From contig NZ_ABCY02000001.1 in assembly GCF_000170955.2 (NCBI RefSeq), forward strand, positions 800,194 to 864,193: a stretch of 64,000 bases of DNA. The letters run 5' to 3'. A program made the translations under genes and the position numbers. The notes beneath the pieces are model-generated. The model was not told where the DNA came from, searched no databases, and saw only the letters and a list, made by a program, of their open reading frames with translations. Shown here in pieces: positions 24,847-35,600 of this stretch; position 1 is the first letter of the stretch, and each line of letters begins with the position of its first letter. Source of the DNA: Borreliella valaisiana VS116 (lineage in GTDB: Bacteria; Spirochaetota; Spirochaetia; Borreliales; Borreliaceae).

Positions 24847-25413
24847 ATGGGGTTGTTGATACTTGGATTAGGAAACCCTGGATTAGAATTTTCTTTAACT
24901 AGGCATAATGTTGGCTTTTCTCTTTTAGATAAAATTGTTTCTAAGAATGGCCTTTTTTTAAAGAGAAAAAAAAAGTATGAATATTCAGAGTTGAAGATGA
25001 TTTCTAGAAGAGTAATTTTGGTTAAGCCATTGACTTATATGAACCTAAGCGGATCTATATTTCCTTTAATATTTTCAGATTTTTATATGTGCATAAAAAA
25101 TTTATTGGTAGTTCTTGATAATGTTGATCTCCCCTTGGGGAAATGTAGACTTAAAGAGCGAGGTGGCGTGTCTACTCATAATGGCCTTAAGTCAATTTCA
25201 AGTGTTCTTGGAAGTTCTAACTACAGTAGACTTTATATTGGGGTTGGAAGCAATGTTATGTGTGATATAAAAAGTTTTGTTCTCTCTAAATTTTGCAAGG
25301 ATGAAATAGATAGACTTGAAAAATTGTATGACTTTTTAAGTGATGAGTTACTTGATATTAGTGAGACAAATTTTAAAAATAAGGTTCAAAAAATCAATTC
25401 TAGTAATTTTTAA
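24847..25413 (+). CDS. pth: peptidyl-tRNA hydrolase
   Basis: The protein has 188 residues and releases peptides from tRNAs dropped by ribosomes. It begins [22 protein letters not shown] with the catalytic His in TRHNVG, and has [10 protein letters not shown] and [16 protein letters not shown] with the conserved Asp. Its TAA overlaps the tilS ATG by one base. Confidence 0.95.
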   Translation: MGLLILGLGNPGLEFSLTRHNVGFSLLDKIVSKNGLFLKRKKKYEYSELKMISRRVILVKPLTYMNLSGSIFPLIFSDFYMCIKNLLVVLDNVDLPLGKCRLKERGGVSTHNGLKSISSVLGSSNYSRLYIGVGSNVMCDIKSFVLSKFCKDEIDRLEKLYDFLSDELLDISETNFKNKVQKINSSNF

Positions 25414-26735
25414 TGCATTTTTTAGACAATAATATACAAATTAAAATAGATAAATTTTATAAAAAAAATTTTTTAAGTAAAGATCGGGTTATTGTTGCTT
25501 TTTCTGGAGGGGCCGATTCTACAACTTTATTATTGAATTTAAAATATTATTTAAACAATAATATTATTGCGTTTTATTTTGCTCATTTTATTAGATCTGA
25601 TAATGAGCAAAATAAAGAGATAGAGCATGTAAAGGGGTTTTGTGATCTTTACAACATTGATTTAAAAATTAAGAAATGTGATGTAGATATAAAAAGTGAG
25701 TCAGTTAGGTTGGGAGTATCTATTGAAGAGCTTGCAAGAAAGTTTAGATATAATGCTTTAGAAAATGCTCTTAAAGAAAATGATGCAAATTATATTGCAC
25801 TTGCTCATAACGAGAATGATCAAATTGAAACAATCATTATGAGATTTTTTCAAGGATCTTTTTTGGATGGTCTTGCAGGTATTCCCGATGTTAATAGAAA
25901 TATTATAAGACCTTTACTCGAGGTTTCAAGGCTAGAAATTGAAAATTTTTTATCTTTGAATAATATTAGTTTTTTTGTTGATAGTACGAATGCTCAAAAT
26001 TTATATTTAAGAAATAGAGTTAGAAATAATTTATTACCATATATAGAAAAGATTTTTAAAGGGTACGAAAAATGTCTTAAAAGAATATCTGAATTTTCAA
26101 AGGAATTTACAGATTATTTTGAAAAAAAGGAATTTTTTCCCGTTGAGAAAGGCAAATATTATTATTCTTTTGATTTGAAAACTTTTTTAGATTTTCCCAA
26201 GTATTTGGTGTTTAGATTGATTTTTAAAATTTTAAATTCAGAGGGAATTGTAGCTAAAGTTTCTTATAAATCTCTTAATGAAATATTTAAAGTAGAGATT
26301 GATAAAAAGAAAAACAATGTTTTGTTAAAAACCAATGATTTTTTTTTAGAAAAAAGGCATAATAAAATTAATTTGATTTTTAAAAGAGATGAAAAATTTT
26401 ACAAACCTTTTGATTTTATTTTGGAAGTTGGGAAATGGCATAGTTTATCTTTAGGTAAGATTTTGCTAAAATGTTTAGAGTGTAATGCAGTTTCTGTATC
26501 AAGGCTAAAATGTTGTTCTTATGAGTTTAGATATAAATTTTTTAAGGATAGATTGAAAGCAAAAAAATTTTTTTCTAAGTTTATAAGGTGTAATCCGACT
26601 TATTTGATGTTATTGGCATTAGATAATAGGTTAATTGGAATTATTGATTTAAATACTTTAAACTTATTATGGAGTGAAAAAAGAATTCTTAAAAAAATTA
26701 GTATATCTTTGATTGGAGGGCTTTTAAAGGAATGA
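25413..26735 (+). CDS. tilS: TilS, tRNA-Ile lysidine synthetase
   Basis: The protein has 440 residues and makes lysidine at C34 of tRNA-Ile(CAU). The PP-loop IVAFSGGADSTTLLL has SGGADS at 31-36. FAHFIRSDNEQN and LAHNENDQIETIIMRFFQG are the other N-domain motifs, and LYLRNRVRNNLLPYI marks the end of that domain. The C-terminal part carries the TilS C domain. It is coupled by overlap with pth upstream and ftsH downstream (ATGA). Confidence 0.95.
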   Translation: MHFLDNNIQIKIDKFYKKNFLSKDRVIVAFSGGADSTTLLLNLKYYLNNNIIAFYFAHFIRSDNEQNKEIEHVKGFCDLYNIDLKIKKCDVDIKSESVRLGVSIEELARKFRYNALENALKENDANYIALAHNENDQIETIIMRFFQGSFLDGLAGIPDVNRNIIRPLLEVSRLEIENFLSLNNISFFVDSTNAQNLYLRNRVRNNLLPYIEKIFKGYEKCLKRISEFSKEFTDYFEKKEFFPVEKGKYYYSFDLKTFLDFPKYLVFRLIFKILNSEGIVAKVSYKSLNEIFKVEIDKKKNNVLLKTNDFFLEKRHNKINLIFKRDEKFYKPFDFILEVGKWHSLSLGKILLKCLECNAVSVSRLKCCSYEFRYKFFKDRLKAKKFFSKFIRCNPTYLMLLALDNRLIGIIDLNTLNLLWSEKRILKKISISLIGGLLKE

Positions 26736-28639
26736 ATGGCAATAATAATATGAATAATAATGGAAAGTCTAATAACAAAAAAAAGAATAAAAATTGGATT
26801 TTAGGACTTGTTGTTATTTTTTTAATTTCAGCAATATTTATGTCATATTTTATAAGGGGGGGGGAAAGCTATAAAAATGTTCCTTATAGTACTTTTCAGA
26901 GTTATTTAGACAATGGTTTGGTTGAGTCTGTAATAATAATTGATAAAAATTTGATTCAATTTGTTGTCAAAGGTTCTAACTTTACGAAATCTTATTTTTC
27001 TACCAGTATTCCTTATCTTGATATAAATTTGCTTTCAGAACTAAAAAATAAAAAAGTTGAGCTTAGCTCGGGTAAAAGCCAAGCTTCTTTGATTGGAGTT
27101 TTATTACAAACTTTGCCATGGATTTTATTTTTTGTTTTCTTTTTCTTTATATTTCGTCAAACTCAAGGTGGTGGTGGAAAGGTTTTTACATTTGGAAAAA
27201 GTAATGCTCAAAAGTATGAAGCTGGAAAGAACAAAATTACCTTTAAAGATGTGGCTGGTCAAGAAGAGGTTAAACAAGAGCTTTACGAAGTTGTTGAATT
27301 TCTTAAAAATCCAAAAAAATTTGAAAAAATAGGTGCAAAAATTCCTAAAGGGGTGCTTTTGGTTGGCTCTCCGGGTACTGGCAAGACTTTGCTTGCCAAA
27401 GCCGTTGCTGGCGAGGCTGGGGTTAGTTTTTTTCACATGTCAGGTTCAGATTTTGTTGAAATGTTTGTTGGAGTTGGAGCAAGCCGTGTTAGAGATTTAT
27501 TTGACAATGCTAGAAAAAATTCTCCATGTATCATTTTTATTGATGAGCTTGATGCTGTTGGTCGAAGTCGTGGTGCAGGGCTTGGCGGCGGTCATGATGA
27601 AAGAGAGCAAACTCTTAATCAGCTATTGGTTGAAATGGATGGATTTGGAACGCATACCAATGTAATTGTTATGGCTGCCACAAATCGTCCAGATGTTCTT
27701 GATTCTGCTCTGCTTAGACCTGGACGATTTGATAGGCAAGTAACAGTTTCTTTGCCTGATATTAAGGAAAGAGAGGCAATATTAAATATTCATTCTGCAA
27801 AAACAAAACTTTCAAAAGATATTAATTTACAGGTAATAGCAAGAGCTACTCCTGGAGCTAGTGGTGCTGATCTTGCAAATTTAATTAATGAGGGAGCCTT
27901 AATAGCTGCAAGAAATAATCAAGATGAAATTTTAATGAAGGATATGGAAGAAGCTAGAGATAAAATATTGATGGGAGTTGCAAAAAAATCTATGACTATT
28001 ACCGATAAACAAAAGCTTGAGACGGCTTATCATGAGGCAGGTCATGCCTTGCTTCATTATTATCTTAAATATGCTGATCCACTCCACAAGGTTACCATTA
28101 TTCCAAGAGGTAGGGCACTTGGTGTCGCATTTTCGCTTCCAAGGGAAGATAGGCTTTCAATAAACAAGCATCAAATTCTTGATAAAATAAAGATATGTTA
28201 TGGTGGTTATGCTAGTGAGCAAATAAATTTGGGTGTTACAACAGCGGGTGTTCAAAACGATTTAATGCAAGCTACTAGTTTGGCTAAAAAAATGGTTACA
28301 GAGTGGGGAATGGGTGAAGAAGTTGGGCCAATATTTTTAGTAGATGATGAAGCACCCATTTTTCTTCCAAAAGAGTTTTCAAAGGCTAAGGCTTATTCTG
28401 AGAACACTGCTGATAAAGTTGATAGAGAGGTAAAAAGAATACTTGAAGAATGCTTAAAAGAGGCTTCAGATATTCTTATAAAGCATAAGGATCAACTTGT
28501 TAAGCTTGCAAAAGAACTTGTTTTAAGAGAAACATTGACAGACAAAGAAGTGAGAGAGCTTTTGGGGTTTGAAGCTAGTAAAGATGAATACGATTTAATT
28601 GTAGCAAACTCTGTTGCAAAAGAAGTAAAGGAGGAATAG
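26732..28639 (+). CDS. ftsH: FtsH, membrane-bound AAA+ zinc metalloprotease
   Basis: The protease has 635 residues. It has a Lys/Asn-rich cytosolic N-tail, TM1 (about 22-41), a periplasmic domain (about 42-118), and TM2 (about 119-141). The AAA+ module has Walker A GSPGTGKT (212-219), Walker [16 protein letters not shown], and the second region of homology [19 protein letters not shown]. The zinc site HEAGH is at 434-438 with a downstream Glu/Asp. It degrades misfolded membrane proteins and short-lived regulators. A run of nine G (26856-26864) encodes R42-G43-G44-E45 just after TM1. Its start overlaps the tilS stop by 4 bases. Confidence 0.97.
   Translation: MNGNNNMNNNGKSNNKKKNKNWILGLVVIFLISAIFMSYFIRGGESYKNVPYSTFQSYLDNGLVESVIIIDKNLIQFVVKGSNFTKSYFSTSIPYLDINLLSELKNKKVELSSGKSQASLIGVLLQTLPWILFFVFFFFIFRQTQGGGGKVFTFGKSNAQKYEAGKNKITFKDVAGQEEVKQELYEVVEFLKNPKKFEKIGAKIPKGVLLVGSPGTGKTLLAKAVAGEAGVSFFHMSGSDFVEMFVGVGASRVRDLFDNARKNSPCIIFIDELDAVGRSRGAGLGGGHDEREQTLNQLLVEMDGFGTHTNVIVMAATNRPDVLDSALLRPGRFDRQVTVSLPDIKEREAILNIHSAKTKLSKDINLQVIARATPGASGADLANLINEGALIAARNNQDEILMKDMEEARDKILMGVAKKSMTITDKQKLETAYHEAGHALLHYYLKYADPLHKVTIIPRGRALGVAFSLPREDRLSINKHQILDKIKICYGGYASEQINLGVTTAGVQNDLMQATSLAKKMVTEWGMGEEVGPIFLVDDEAPIFLPKEFSKAKAYSENTADKVDREVKRILEECLKEASDILIKHKDQLVKLAKELVLRETLTDKEVRELLGFEASKDEYDLIVANSVAKEVKEE
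26856..26864 (+). repeat. G9 homopolymer in ftsH
   Basis: Nine consecutive G straddle codons 42-45 of ftsH, right after the first transmembrane helix. It is the longest G run I found in the window. A slip would leave a short membrane peptide instead of the protease. Confidence 0.85.
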
Positions 28640-28664
28640 ATATAAAAGGTTAGGGTAAGTTTTT

Positions 28665-30146
28665 ATGTTTTATTTAAAGATTGGTTTGATTCTTTTTATT
28701 TCTATAAACCTAGATGCAATTTCAGTCAAAGAAGATGAAGATATTTCAAGTATTCTTTTTAATGAATCTAAAAATTTTTCCAATTTTCAAAAAGGAATTG
28801 ACTTAATTTATGGATCTCTTGATTTCAATTTGCTAGCTTCAGACTCTCTTTATGAGCTTGCATTAAAAGAGGATGTTGCTTTAATAGATAAAATTTATTT
28901 ATTAAAAGAAGCAATTAAAATTAATAACTTTAAAACAACAACTCTTAAAGAAATATACACTTATTATTTTGCCTTGCTTTTAAGGCAAAATGAAAATAAA
29001 AACATGTATAAAGAAATTATTACTTTGTATGGAAACTTTAATGAAGAATTGCAAATAGATAAAGATTTAATTTGTATGAGACTTGAGGCTTCTGGAAGAC
29101 TTGAAAATTTTGGAGATGATTTTAAAAAAATTTTATTTAAAGCTTTTTCCTTGTATGGTAATGATTTTTTATTTTTTAAGTGGTTTTTAAAAGAAGATAG
29201 GTTTTTTTTTAGCATTTTTAATACCATTAAATCAAAAGAAGATTTTTTCTTTACAACTGAAAATATTAATTATATATTTAGAAATTCAGATTTTAACTAT
29301 GACAATTCTGTTTCTTTGTTTTCTTTTCTCAAGGGCAAAATTAAAGAATATAATGGAATTCATGGCATTTATTTTTTAAAATACAAACTTTTAGAACCTG
29401 CTGAAGCTTATAAAATTTTTAAAAAATTTCCTCCTAAAACAATAAGTGAATATAAAATGTTTTATGATCTTTTAGAGGATCCTGACATGAAGAGTAAATT
29501 TTTAGAAGATTATAAAAGTTTATCAGGGATTTATTGTATTGATAATAAAAATAATATTGTCATACTCAAAGATGGAGTTTTAGTAGGTATTTTTTCAGGA
29601 ATAGTAGATTTTGGCAATAAATTTAGTTTAAATAGCAAATTTTTAAATAAAATTTATTTTAAAGACAAGTCTCCAGTTTATTATGAGAATAGTTTACTTG
29701 GTTATAAAATAAATTATTCTGTTTACCCTTACGTTGATATGATTGAGGTTCAATACTCTGATAAAAGGGATGTTTATGTTTTTGCTTTACATACTTTTAA
29801 GTTTAATCTTTTTAACAATTTAGGCTACGATTTAAATAATCTTGGAATCAGAGAGTTGTTCTTAATTAACATTGAAGATTTTTTTCTACCCACTGCTTTA
29901 AATTTATTTTTTGAAAAAATTTCTGTTTTAGATATTAGATCAAGTTTAATAAGTAAAAAAAAATATTTGGGATCTAATTTAGTAGAAATTAAAAATTATG
30001 TGTTTGGAAGTTTAGTTTCAATTTATAGAAAAGTTAATGGTTCTAAAAAATTTAATTATATTGAAATTTATGAGAAGAATAAATTAAAAATAAAGAAAAC
30101 TTTGTTGGATGATGATTGTTTTGAAAGTTATTATTCTTTTAAATGA
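28665..30146 (+). CDS. exported protein of unknown function
   Basis: The protein has 493 residues with a short hydrophobic N-terminus (FYLKIGLILFISINLDAIS) that looks like a signal peptide. The first half is helical, with pattern like alpha-solenoid or TPR-type repeats (LYELALKEDVALIDKIYLLK, AIKINNFKTTTLKEIY). The second half is beta-rich. I recognise no catalytic motif or named family. It starts 25 bases after ftsH behind AGGGTAAG, so it may be co-expressed. Export to the periplasm is an inference from the N-terminus. Confidence 0.7.
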   Translation: MFYLKIGLILFISINLDAISVKEDEDISSILFNESKNFSNFQKGIDLIYGSLDFNLLASDSLYELALKEDVALIDKIYLLKEAIKINNFKTTTLKEIYTYYFALLLRQNENKNMYKEIITLYGNFNEELQIDKDLICMRLEASGRLENFGDDFKKILFKAFSLYGNDFLFFKWFLKEDRFFFSIFNTIKSKEDFFFTTENINYIFRNSDFNYDNSVSLFSFLKGKIKEYNGIHGIYFLKYKLLEPAEAYKIFKKFPPKTISEYKMFYDLLEDPDMKSKFLEDYKSLSGIYCIDNKNNIVILKDGVLVGIFSGIVDFGNKFSLNSKFLNKIYFKDKSPVYYENSLLGYKINYSVYPYVDMIEVQYSDKRDVYVFALHTFKFNLFNNLGYDLNNLGIRELFLINIEDFFLPTALNLFFEKISVLDIRSSLISKKKYLGSNLVEIKNYVFGSLVSIYRKVNGSKKFNYIEIYEKNKLKIKKTLLDDDCFESYYSFK

Positions 30147-30254
30147 TAACTTCAATAGAAGTCTTGATTATTAATTTTTAGTTTTTTAATGTTAATATTT
30201 TTTTGATGCTTTTTATTTATATAATTGAAGTTGAATTTACTTCGGGGAGGATTT

Positions 30255-31358
30255 TTGGGCTTTTGTTTAGATTTTTCTAGTAAAGAAGATACTCAATTTA
30301 GTAACATTGTGTCTATTAGTCATTTTGATTTTAAAGTGAAAATAAATTTAATTCTTGTAGTTGGGCCTATGGGAAGTGGAAAAACAGAATATGCTGCAAA
30401 AATTTATAAAGATTCGCTTGTTGTAAGAAAAAAATCTTTAAAGGTGTTGGGTAATATTATTAAAGGAAATAGGAGCAGGGTTAATGTCTTTTTTATTAGA
30501 AATTTTCTCGACAAGAGGAGATTTCAGGATTATCCAGAAAATGTAATACCATACAGAGGTGGTGGAAAAGATAAAATTGATGAGATTGGTTTTGCCAGCA
30601 ATTCTTTTGATATTGAAAACCTAATAGCTTCTAATCCTAGTTGTGGTACTTTTATTATTGATGAGGCATGTTTTTATGATGAACGTTTAATTTTTGTTTT
30701 AAATAAAATTTCGTCAAATGAGAATATTTTATTTATATTGCCCACATTGCTTTATAATTTTAGAAAAGAATCTTTTAATGATACTGCTAAACTTTTAGTA
30801 GAATATTCAGATAAAATTTATAAGCTTGGAGCTTATTGTGGGCACATTGATTGCATGGAAGAATCTTTTTTTTCGTATAGGTATTATTTTTATAACAACA
30901 AAGAAATTCCAGCTCCTTATTTTGATCCTTTGCTTATTGTTGGTGGTGATGAAGAGATTGAATCTGCTATTTACCCAAATTATGCTACAAGATGTTCAAT
31001 GCATCATTATCTTGTGGGCAAGGAGTATTTTTTTTCTTTTTTAAAGCCATTTGCTTTACTGTATTCACAAGGAGATAAAAAATTTCTTGAAAATGAAATC
31101 ATAACGTTAAGCACTGATGTTGAAAATTCTAATTTTGTAAATTCTTTAAATAATGAAAAAGCGTGTGAATTTAGAACTGAAATTTTAAAAAATATTTTAG
31201 AATTACCTTTTTTAGCGGAAAGAGCGTTAATAACTCTTTTTTCAGAATATAGCATCTTGAGTAAAGATAATTTTAAAGATCTTGTTTTTAAGTTTTCTTT
31301 AAATAAGGATTATATAAATAAAATTTTTTTTTCCAAAGAGGGCAAAGAATTTTTTTAA
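30255..31358 (+). CDS. tdk: thymidine kinase-like protein (divergent, enlarged)
   Basis: The P-loop LILVVGPMGSGKTEYAAKIY replaces the usual GPMFSGKT of type II thymidine kinase. The Walker B/lasso start is FIIDEACFYDERLIFVL. Cys/His pairs YCGHIDC and TRCSMHH fit the zinc-binding lasso, with PLLIVGGDEEIESAIYPNYA between them. At about 367 residues it is much longer than typical Tdk (about 190-200), with extra C-terminal sequence of no known family. It should make dTMP from thymidine, feeding the nearby thymidylate kinase gene. TTG 30255 is preferred because GGGGAGG ends 4 bases before; an upstream TTG (30225) has no SD. It overlaps the convergent gene by 4 bases. Confidence 0.7.
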   Translation: MGFCLDFSSKEDTQFSNIVSISHFDFKVKINLILVVGPMGSGKTEYAAKIYKDSLVVRKKSLKVLGNIIKGNRSRVNVFFIRNFLDKRRFQDYPENVIPYRGGGKDKIDEIGFASNSFDIENLIASNPSCGTFIIDEACFYDERLIFVLNKISSNENILFILPTLLYNFRKESFNDTAKLLVEYSDKIYKLGAYCGHIDCMEESFFSYRYYFYNNKEIPAPYFDPLLIVGGDEEIESAIYPNYATRCSMHHYLVGKEYFFSFLKPFALLYSQGDKKFLENEIITLSTDVENSNFVNSLNNEKACEFRTEILKNILELPFLAERALITLFSEYSILSKDNFKDLVFKFSLNKDYINKIFFSKEGKEFF

Positions 31359-31984
31359 TAATAGTTCGAACTTTTTTCAAAAAATTCTTTAGTTTCGTCA
31401 ATTCTTAGTAGTTCTTTTTTAATAATGTCGTAGTAATCTAACTTTTTAAGAGAAATTTTATGATATTCGTTTTCCCAGTTTGTTATTCCATCGTTTACTA
31501 GTTTAATAGACTTGTAATTTTCAAGTTTTTTGTGGTATTTTAGTGCTTCATTGTAGTAGTTAATAGCCATTTTATATAATTTTTTTGATTTTTCTAGATT
31601 GAGAATAATTCCATTTTTTTCTGGAGTTTTGAAAAAATATAAATTTCTTGTGTCAAATAAATCTCCCAAATATAAATTTTGCTTAACTAGGAGCAGATTT
31701 ACGTGCATTTTGAAAAGAAGTTTATATTTTGTCCACTGTTCTTTTGTTTCTATTTTAGTTAGTGAGTATCTTGGATTTCCAAATGGGTATTTTAAAGCTT
31801 TTTGAAGAAAAAATATATTTTTTTTGTAGTTTTCAGGTTTTTTTTTCATTTGAGCATTAAAGATTACATACCATTGTTCTGCATAATAAAATTTAGACGA
31901 TGCATTTATCTTTGCAACTGTTATTAGAAGAAGTAAAATTAGATTGATTTGGAAAGTAGCACTTTTAAAAATATAATTAATCAT
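31355..31984 (-). CDS. exported protein of unknown function, possibly TPR-like
   Basis: The protein has 209 residues with an N-terminal hydrophobic segment (FQINLILLLLITVAKINASS) that looks like a signal or anchor. The mature part is strongly helical and rich in Tyr/Lys, with stretches such as SKKLYKMAINYYNEALKYHK that resemble one TPR hairpin. No catalytic residues are recognised. It lies between the two thymidine-nucleotide kinases, 13 bases after tmk on the same strand, so it is probably co-transcribed with tmk. Its 3' end overlaps the 3' end of the convergent thymidine kinase gene. Confidence 0.65.
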   Translation of the reverse strand: MINYIFKSATFQINLILLLLITVAKINASSKFYYAEQWYVIFNAQMKKKPENYKKNIFFLQKALKYPFGNPRYSLTKIETKEQWTKYKLLFKMHVNLLLVKQNLYLGDLFDTRNLYFFKTPEKNGIILNLEKSKKLYKMAINYYNEALKYHKKLENYKSIKLVNDGITNWENEYHKISLKKLDYYDIIKKELLRIDETKEFFEKSSNYY

Positions 31985-31997
31985 ATGATTAATTATA

Positions 31998-32606
31998 TTA
32001 GAATTTTATTAGATTAAAAATTTTTTTTGCGTTTTTATCTAAATCACCTTTTATTGAATTGTTAATGTAAATTACATTAATTTTTTTTTCTAGTTTTTTA
32101 AATATTTTTAAGTATTTAAGAGCAATTTGTTCAAAAGTTTTGTATCTTTCAAGTTCAAAAAGATCACTTTGTGTTCTATGTTTTTGTATTCTTTCATAAG
32201 CTAAGTTTGGCTCTATTTCAATAAAGAATACTTTTTCAGGTAATGGAAAATTTTTATTTAATTCATATCCCAATTTTCCTTGATAGGCAATTGATGAGAA
32301 TAAATAGCGGTCAGTTATTATTTTTATGGATTTTGTGTTTAAAGTTTCTAGTATTCCCCCCTTTTTATATAAATGGTCGTTTCGATCTGCCGCATAAAGA
32401 TATGCAAATGTTGATTCTTGTAAAGGATTTTTAAAATTCATTAATTGCTCTTTTATCATTTCTCCAATTATTCCGCTTGATGGTTCTTTTGTAAAATAAT
32501 ATTTTGATTCATCGTTGCAAAGAGTTTTTAGTTTATTGGTGATGCTTGTTTTCCCACTCCCATCAATTCCTTCTATGCAATAAAAGTTTTTTAATATTTT
32601 AATCAC
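31998..32606 (-). CDS. tmk: thymidylate kinase
   Basis: The enzyme has 202 residues and phosphorylates dTMP to dTDP. Its P-loop is YCIEGIDGSGKTSITNKL, the DR motif IITDRYLFSSIAYQG, and the substrate region is FFIEIEPNLAYERIQKHR. The start is GTG 32606 with AAAGGA upstream. It is divergent from tamB (76 bases apart). With the thymidine kinase-like gene about 640 bases away it forms a salvage route from thymidine to dTDP. Confidence 0.92.
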   Translation of the reverse strand: MIKILKNFYCIEGIDGSGKTSITNKLKTLCNDESKYYFTKEPSSGIIGEMIKEQLMNFKNPLQESTFAYLYAADRNDHLYKKGGILETLNTKSIKIITDRYLFSSIAYQGKLGYELNKNFPLPEKVFFIEIEPNLAYERIQKHRTQSDLFELERYKTFEQIALKYLKIFKKLEKKINVIYINNSIKGDLDKNAKKIFNLIKF

Positions 32607-32658
32607 AAATATTTTTTCCTTTCTTTAGAGCCAGTAATTAGGTTATTGATAATTATTA

Positions 32659-32664
32659 TATAAT
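32659..32664 (+). promoter_or_regulatory. candidate -10 box for tamB
   Basis: TATAAT lies 19 bases before the tamB ATG in the 76-base divergent gap with tmk. No good -35 is seen at 16-18 bases. Weak call. Confidence 0.3.
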
Positions 32665-32682
32665 AAAATTATATATGAGTGT

Positions 32683-35600
32683 ATGGATTTGGGGTTTTTG
32701 AAAAATAAGACATTTTTATTCTTGATTTTACCATTTTTTGCTTTTGTTTTAATAATTTTTTCCATTAATCTATTTGTTCAAGTTCAAATTTATTCTGCAA
32801 AGTTTTTTGTTGTAAAATATTTTGAATCAAAATTTGGCTTTAGAATTAAATATGATAAAATTTCGCCATATTTTTTATCATCTATCAAAATAGACGGTTT
32901 AGAGCTAAGCTTGGATGGAAAAGATAAAATATTAATGGATGTTGTTAGAGTAGATTTAAATTTGTTTAAACTAATTTTAGGTGATGAAAATATTATTTTA
33001 AATGTTTATGTTAAAGGGAGTAATTTGAATTTTGATATAAACGATTTTAGTTTATCCGATGATTTAAATTCTAACAGTGTCTATTTAGACAATGAAAATG
33101 TAATTTTAAGTAAAATTTTAAACTATCTTGATAGATTAAATATTAATTTAGAGAATATCAATATTAATATTAAGCTCAACAAGAATAATAGTTGGTTGAG
33201 TTTTAAAGTTAAAAATTTTTCCTTAAGTACCCTAGATGAAGATTTTTTATTTAGTTCTGTAGTTGATTTTAGTGCTGTTAAAAATTTAGAAATTAATTTG
33301 CCGTCTAAAAGAGTTGATGATGGAATTTTAGATTCAACTTTCTATTTTGAGGGGAAATTCAAAAAAGGTTTTGAGGATGGTTATGTTAATTTTAGTTTTT
33401 TTGAATTTAAAACAAACTATTTTTCTTTGCTTGAGCAAGGATTTCAAATAAATTATTCAAAAGGAAATTTAAAAATTTTTAATTTACAAAGGGATAATTT
33501 AGATTTTAATTTAAGTTATGACAAATCTAATGATTTTATTCGGTTAGATGCTTTATTTTTCAATGTCAATCTTTTAAATTGGATTAATTTAAACAAAAAC
33601 TTTGAAGTTTATAAAGATTATTTTGATATAAGTTTAAATGGTCAGTTGGCATTTTCTTATGATTTTAAAAATAAAGATTTAAGATACGCAGGAATAATAG
33701 ATTCTTCTTTAAATGTAGATACTATAGGTAAAGAAATTCAAGGTTTACAACTTGAAATCAAGGGGAATGATGACATTGTGAGCGTTAAAAATGCTTTTTT
33801 AAAGCTTAAAAGAGGAGTTGTAAACTATAAAGGTTATTATTCTTTAAAGGACTTACTTCCAATAGGACGTCTTAACTTTAAGTCTGCAAAAATTTTAAAT
33901 TTTAACGACCTAAATGGATATTTGGATTTTAAGAAAGATAAAAATATTTTTTCAGTTAAATCTGATAATTTTAACCTTGGAAATCTTAATTTCCAAAATT
34001 TAAGTTTAAAAACTTATTTTTTAAAGGATAAAGTTTTTATTGACTATTTGATTTACTTAGAAAATAAAAATTCTCAAATTTCTTTAAAAGGCGATCTTAA
34101 TGATGAGGAACTTTCTTTAAGTTTAGGCATTAAAGAGTTTCCTTTGCTTTTTTTAAAAGAAGTTATTCCTAGTTCTTACTTAATAAATTTTTTCCCCCAA
34201 ACTTTATTTTCAGGTAAATATTTAAATTTAGTTTCTGATTTTAATTTCAATAAATTTGATTATCATAAAAATAGATTAAAAAAATTCAATTTCGTAGTAT
34301 TTTCAAAGTTAGATAATTTTAAATTCATGCTTGATGCTAGTGGAGAGAAGAATTTTTACAAATCAAACAACTTTGATTTGCAGTACAATGATTACAATTT
34401 GCATTCCAGTTTGTTTGTTAAGCTATTTGAAAGTGGGTTTAATGTTAGCACGAATTTTTCTTATTTGGATAAAAATTATCCTTTGCATTTTAATGTTAAT
34501 CTTAAAAATAAGGTTATTGTTGCCGAATCTCCTCTTGGCATTAAATTAGATTTCAATTATTTCAATTCTAAAATAGTTTATACTCTTAATGTTAATGGTT
34601 TTAAGGTTTATAATAAAACCTCTGATCTTTTAATAAATATAAATTTTCATGGAAACTATTTAAGTCTTAATGACGATTTGAAATTCAAAATAGATAAATT
34701 TAATATAATAAAAGCTTCTAAAATACCCTCTTATAATTTTAATTTTGATTTTAAGGGTTTATATGAATATGATAAATTGTACATTTTTGATGTTAAATTT
34801 ATAAACAAACTTTCAAATTTGCAAGGATATGGACAATTCAATTTAAAAGATAATTTTAATGGAAGTTTAAATCTATTTTCTAGTCTAAATTCAGAGCGAT
34901 ATTTTTTAGGGATTAATTCCGATGAACATGGAAGTTATTTTTTGCTTAAATTTCAAGACTTAGATTTTTACAATTTTAATTCTTTGTCCCTTTTAGAAGG
35001 AAAGGTTAGTGGTAATTTTTTGCTAAATTTTAAAAAGAATGATTTTAAAAATTATTCTTTGAGTGGATATCTTGAGGCTAATAAATTAACTTTATTGGGC
35101 ATTCCTGTACAGTTTTCTCTGAATTTAGGATTATTGGATAATAAGCTTAACATATATGATATAAAAGCCAAGCGAAATAAAAAAGAGTTTCTTACTGGTA
35201 GTCTGAGATATGATTTAAGCAGTTCTATAGGTGTATCTAATATGGTTTTTAATAGTGACTTGTTTTCTTATAAGTTTAATGCAAATTTTAGAAACTTTGA
35301 AAGTAGGGATAAAGAGCGATTTGGAGTTTTGAAAACTAAAACAGAGGGTGAATTTTCCTTTAGGGATATTAAATATAAAAATGAGTTTTTATCTAATCTT
35401 ACTGTTGAATTTAGTAATGATTTTGAAAAATTTAATTTGGCTTCAATTGATTATGACCTTATTAATGTTTCATACCATTATGGTAGTGGAGAATATAGCT
35501 TTATTTTAAAAGATTATTTGCCTCTTAGTTTTAATTCATCAGGCAAAATAATAAAAAATAAAATTCTTGGAAATGTCAGAGATATTAAATTTGATTCAAA

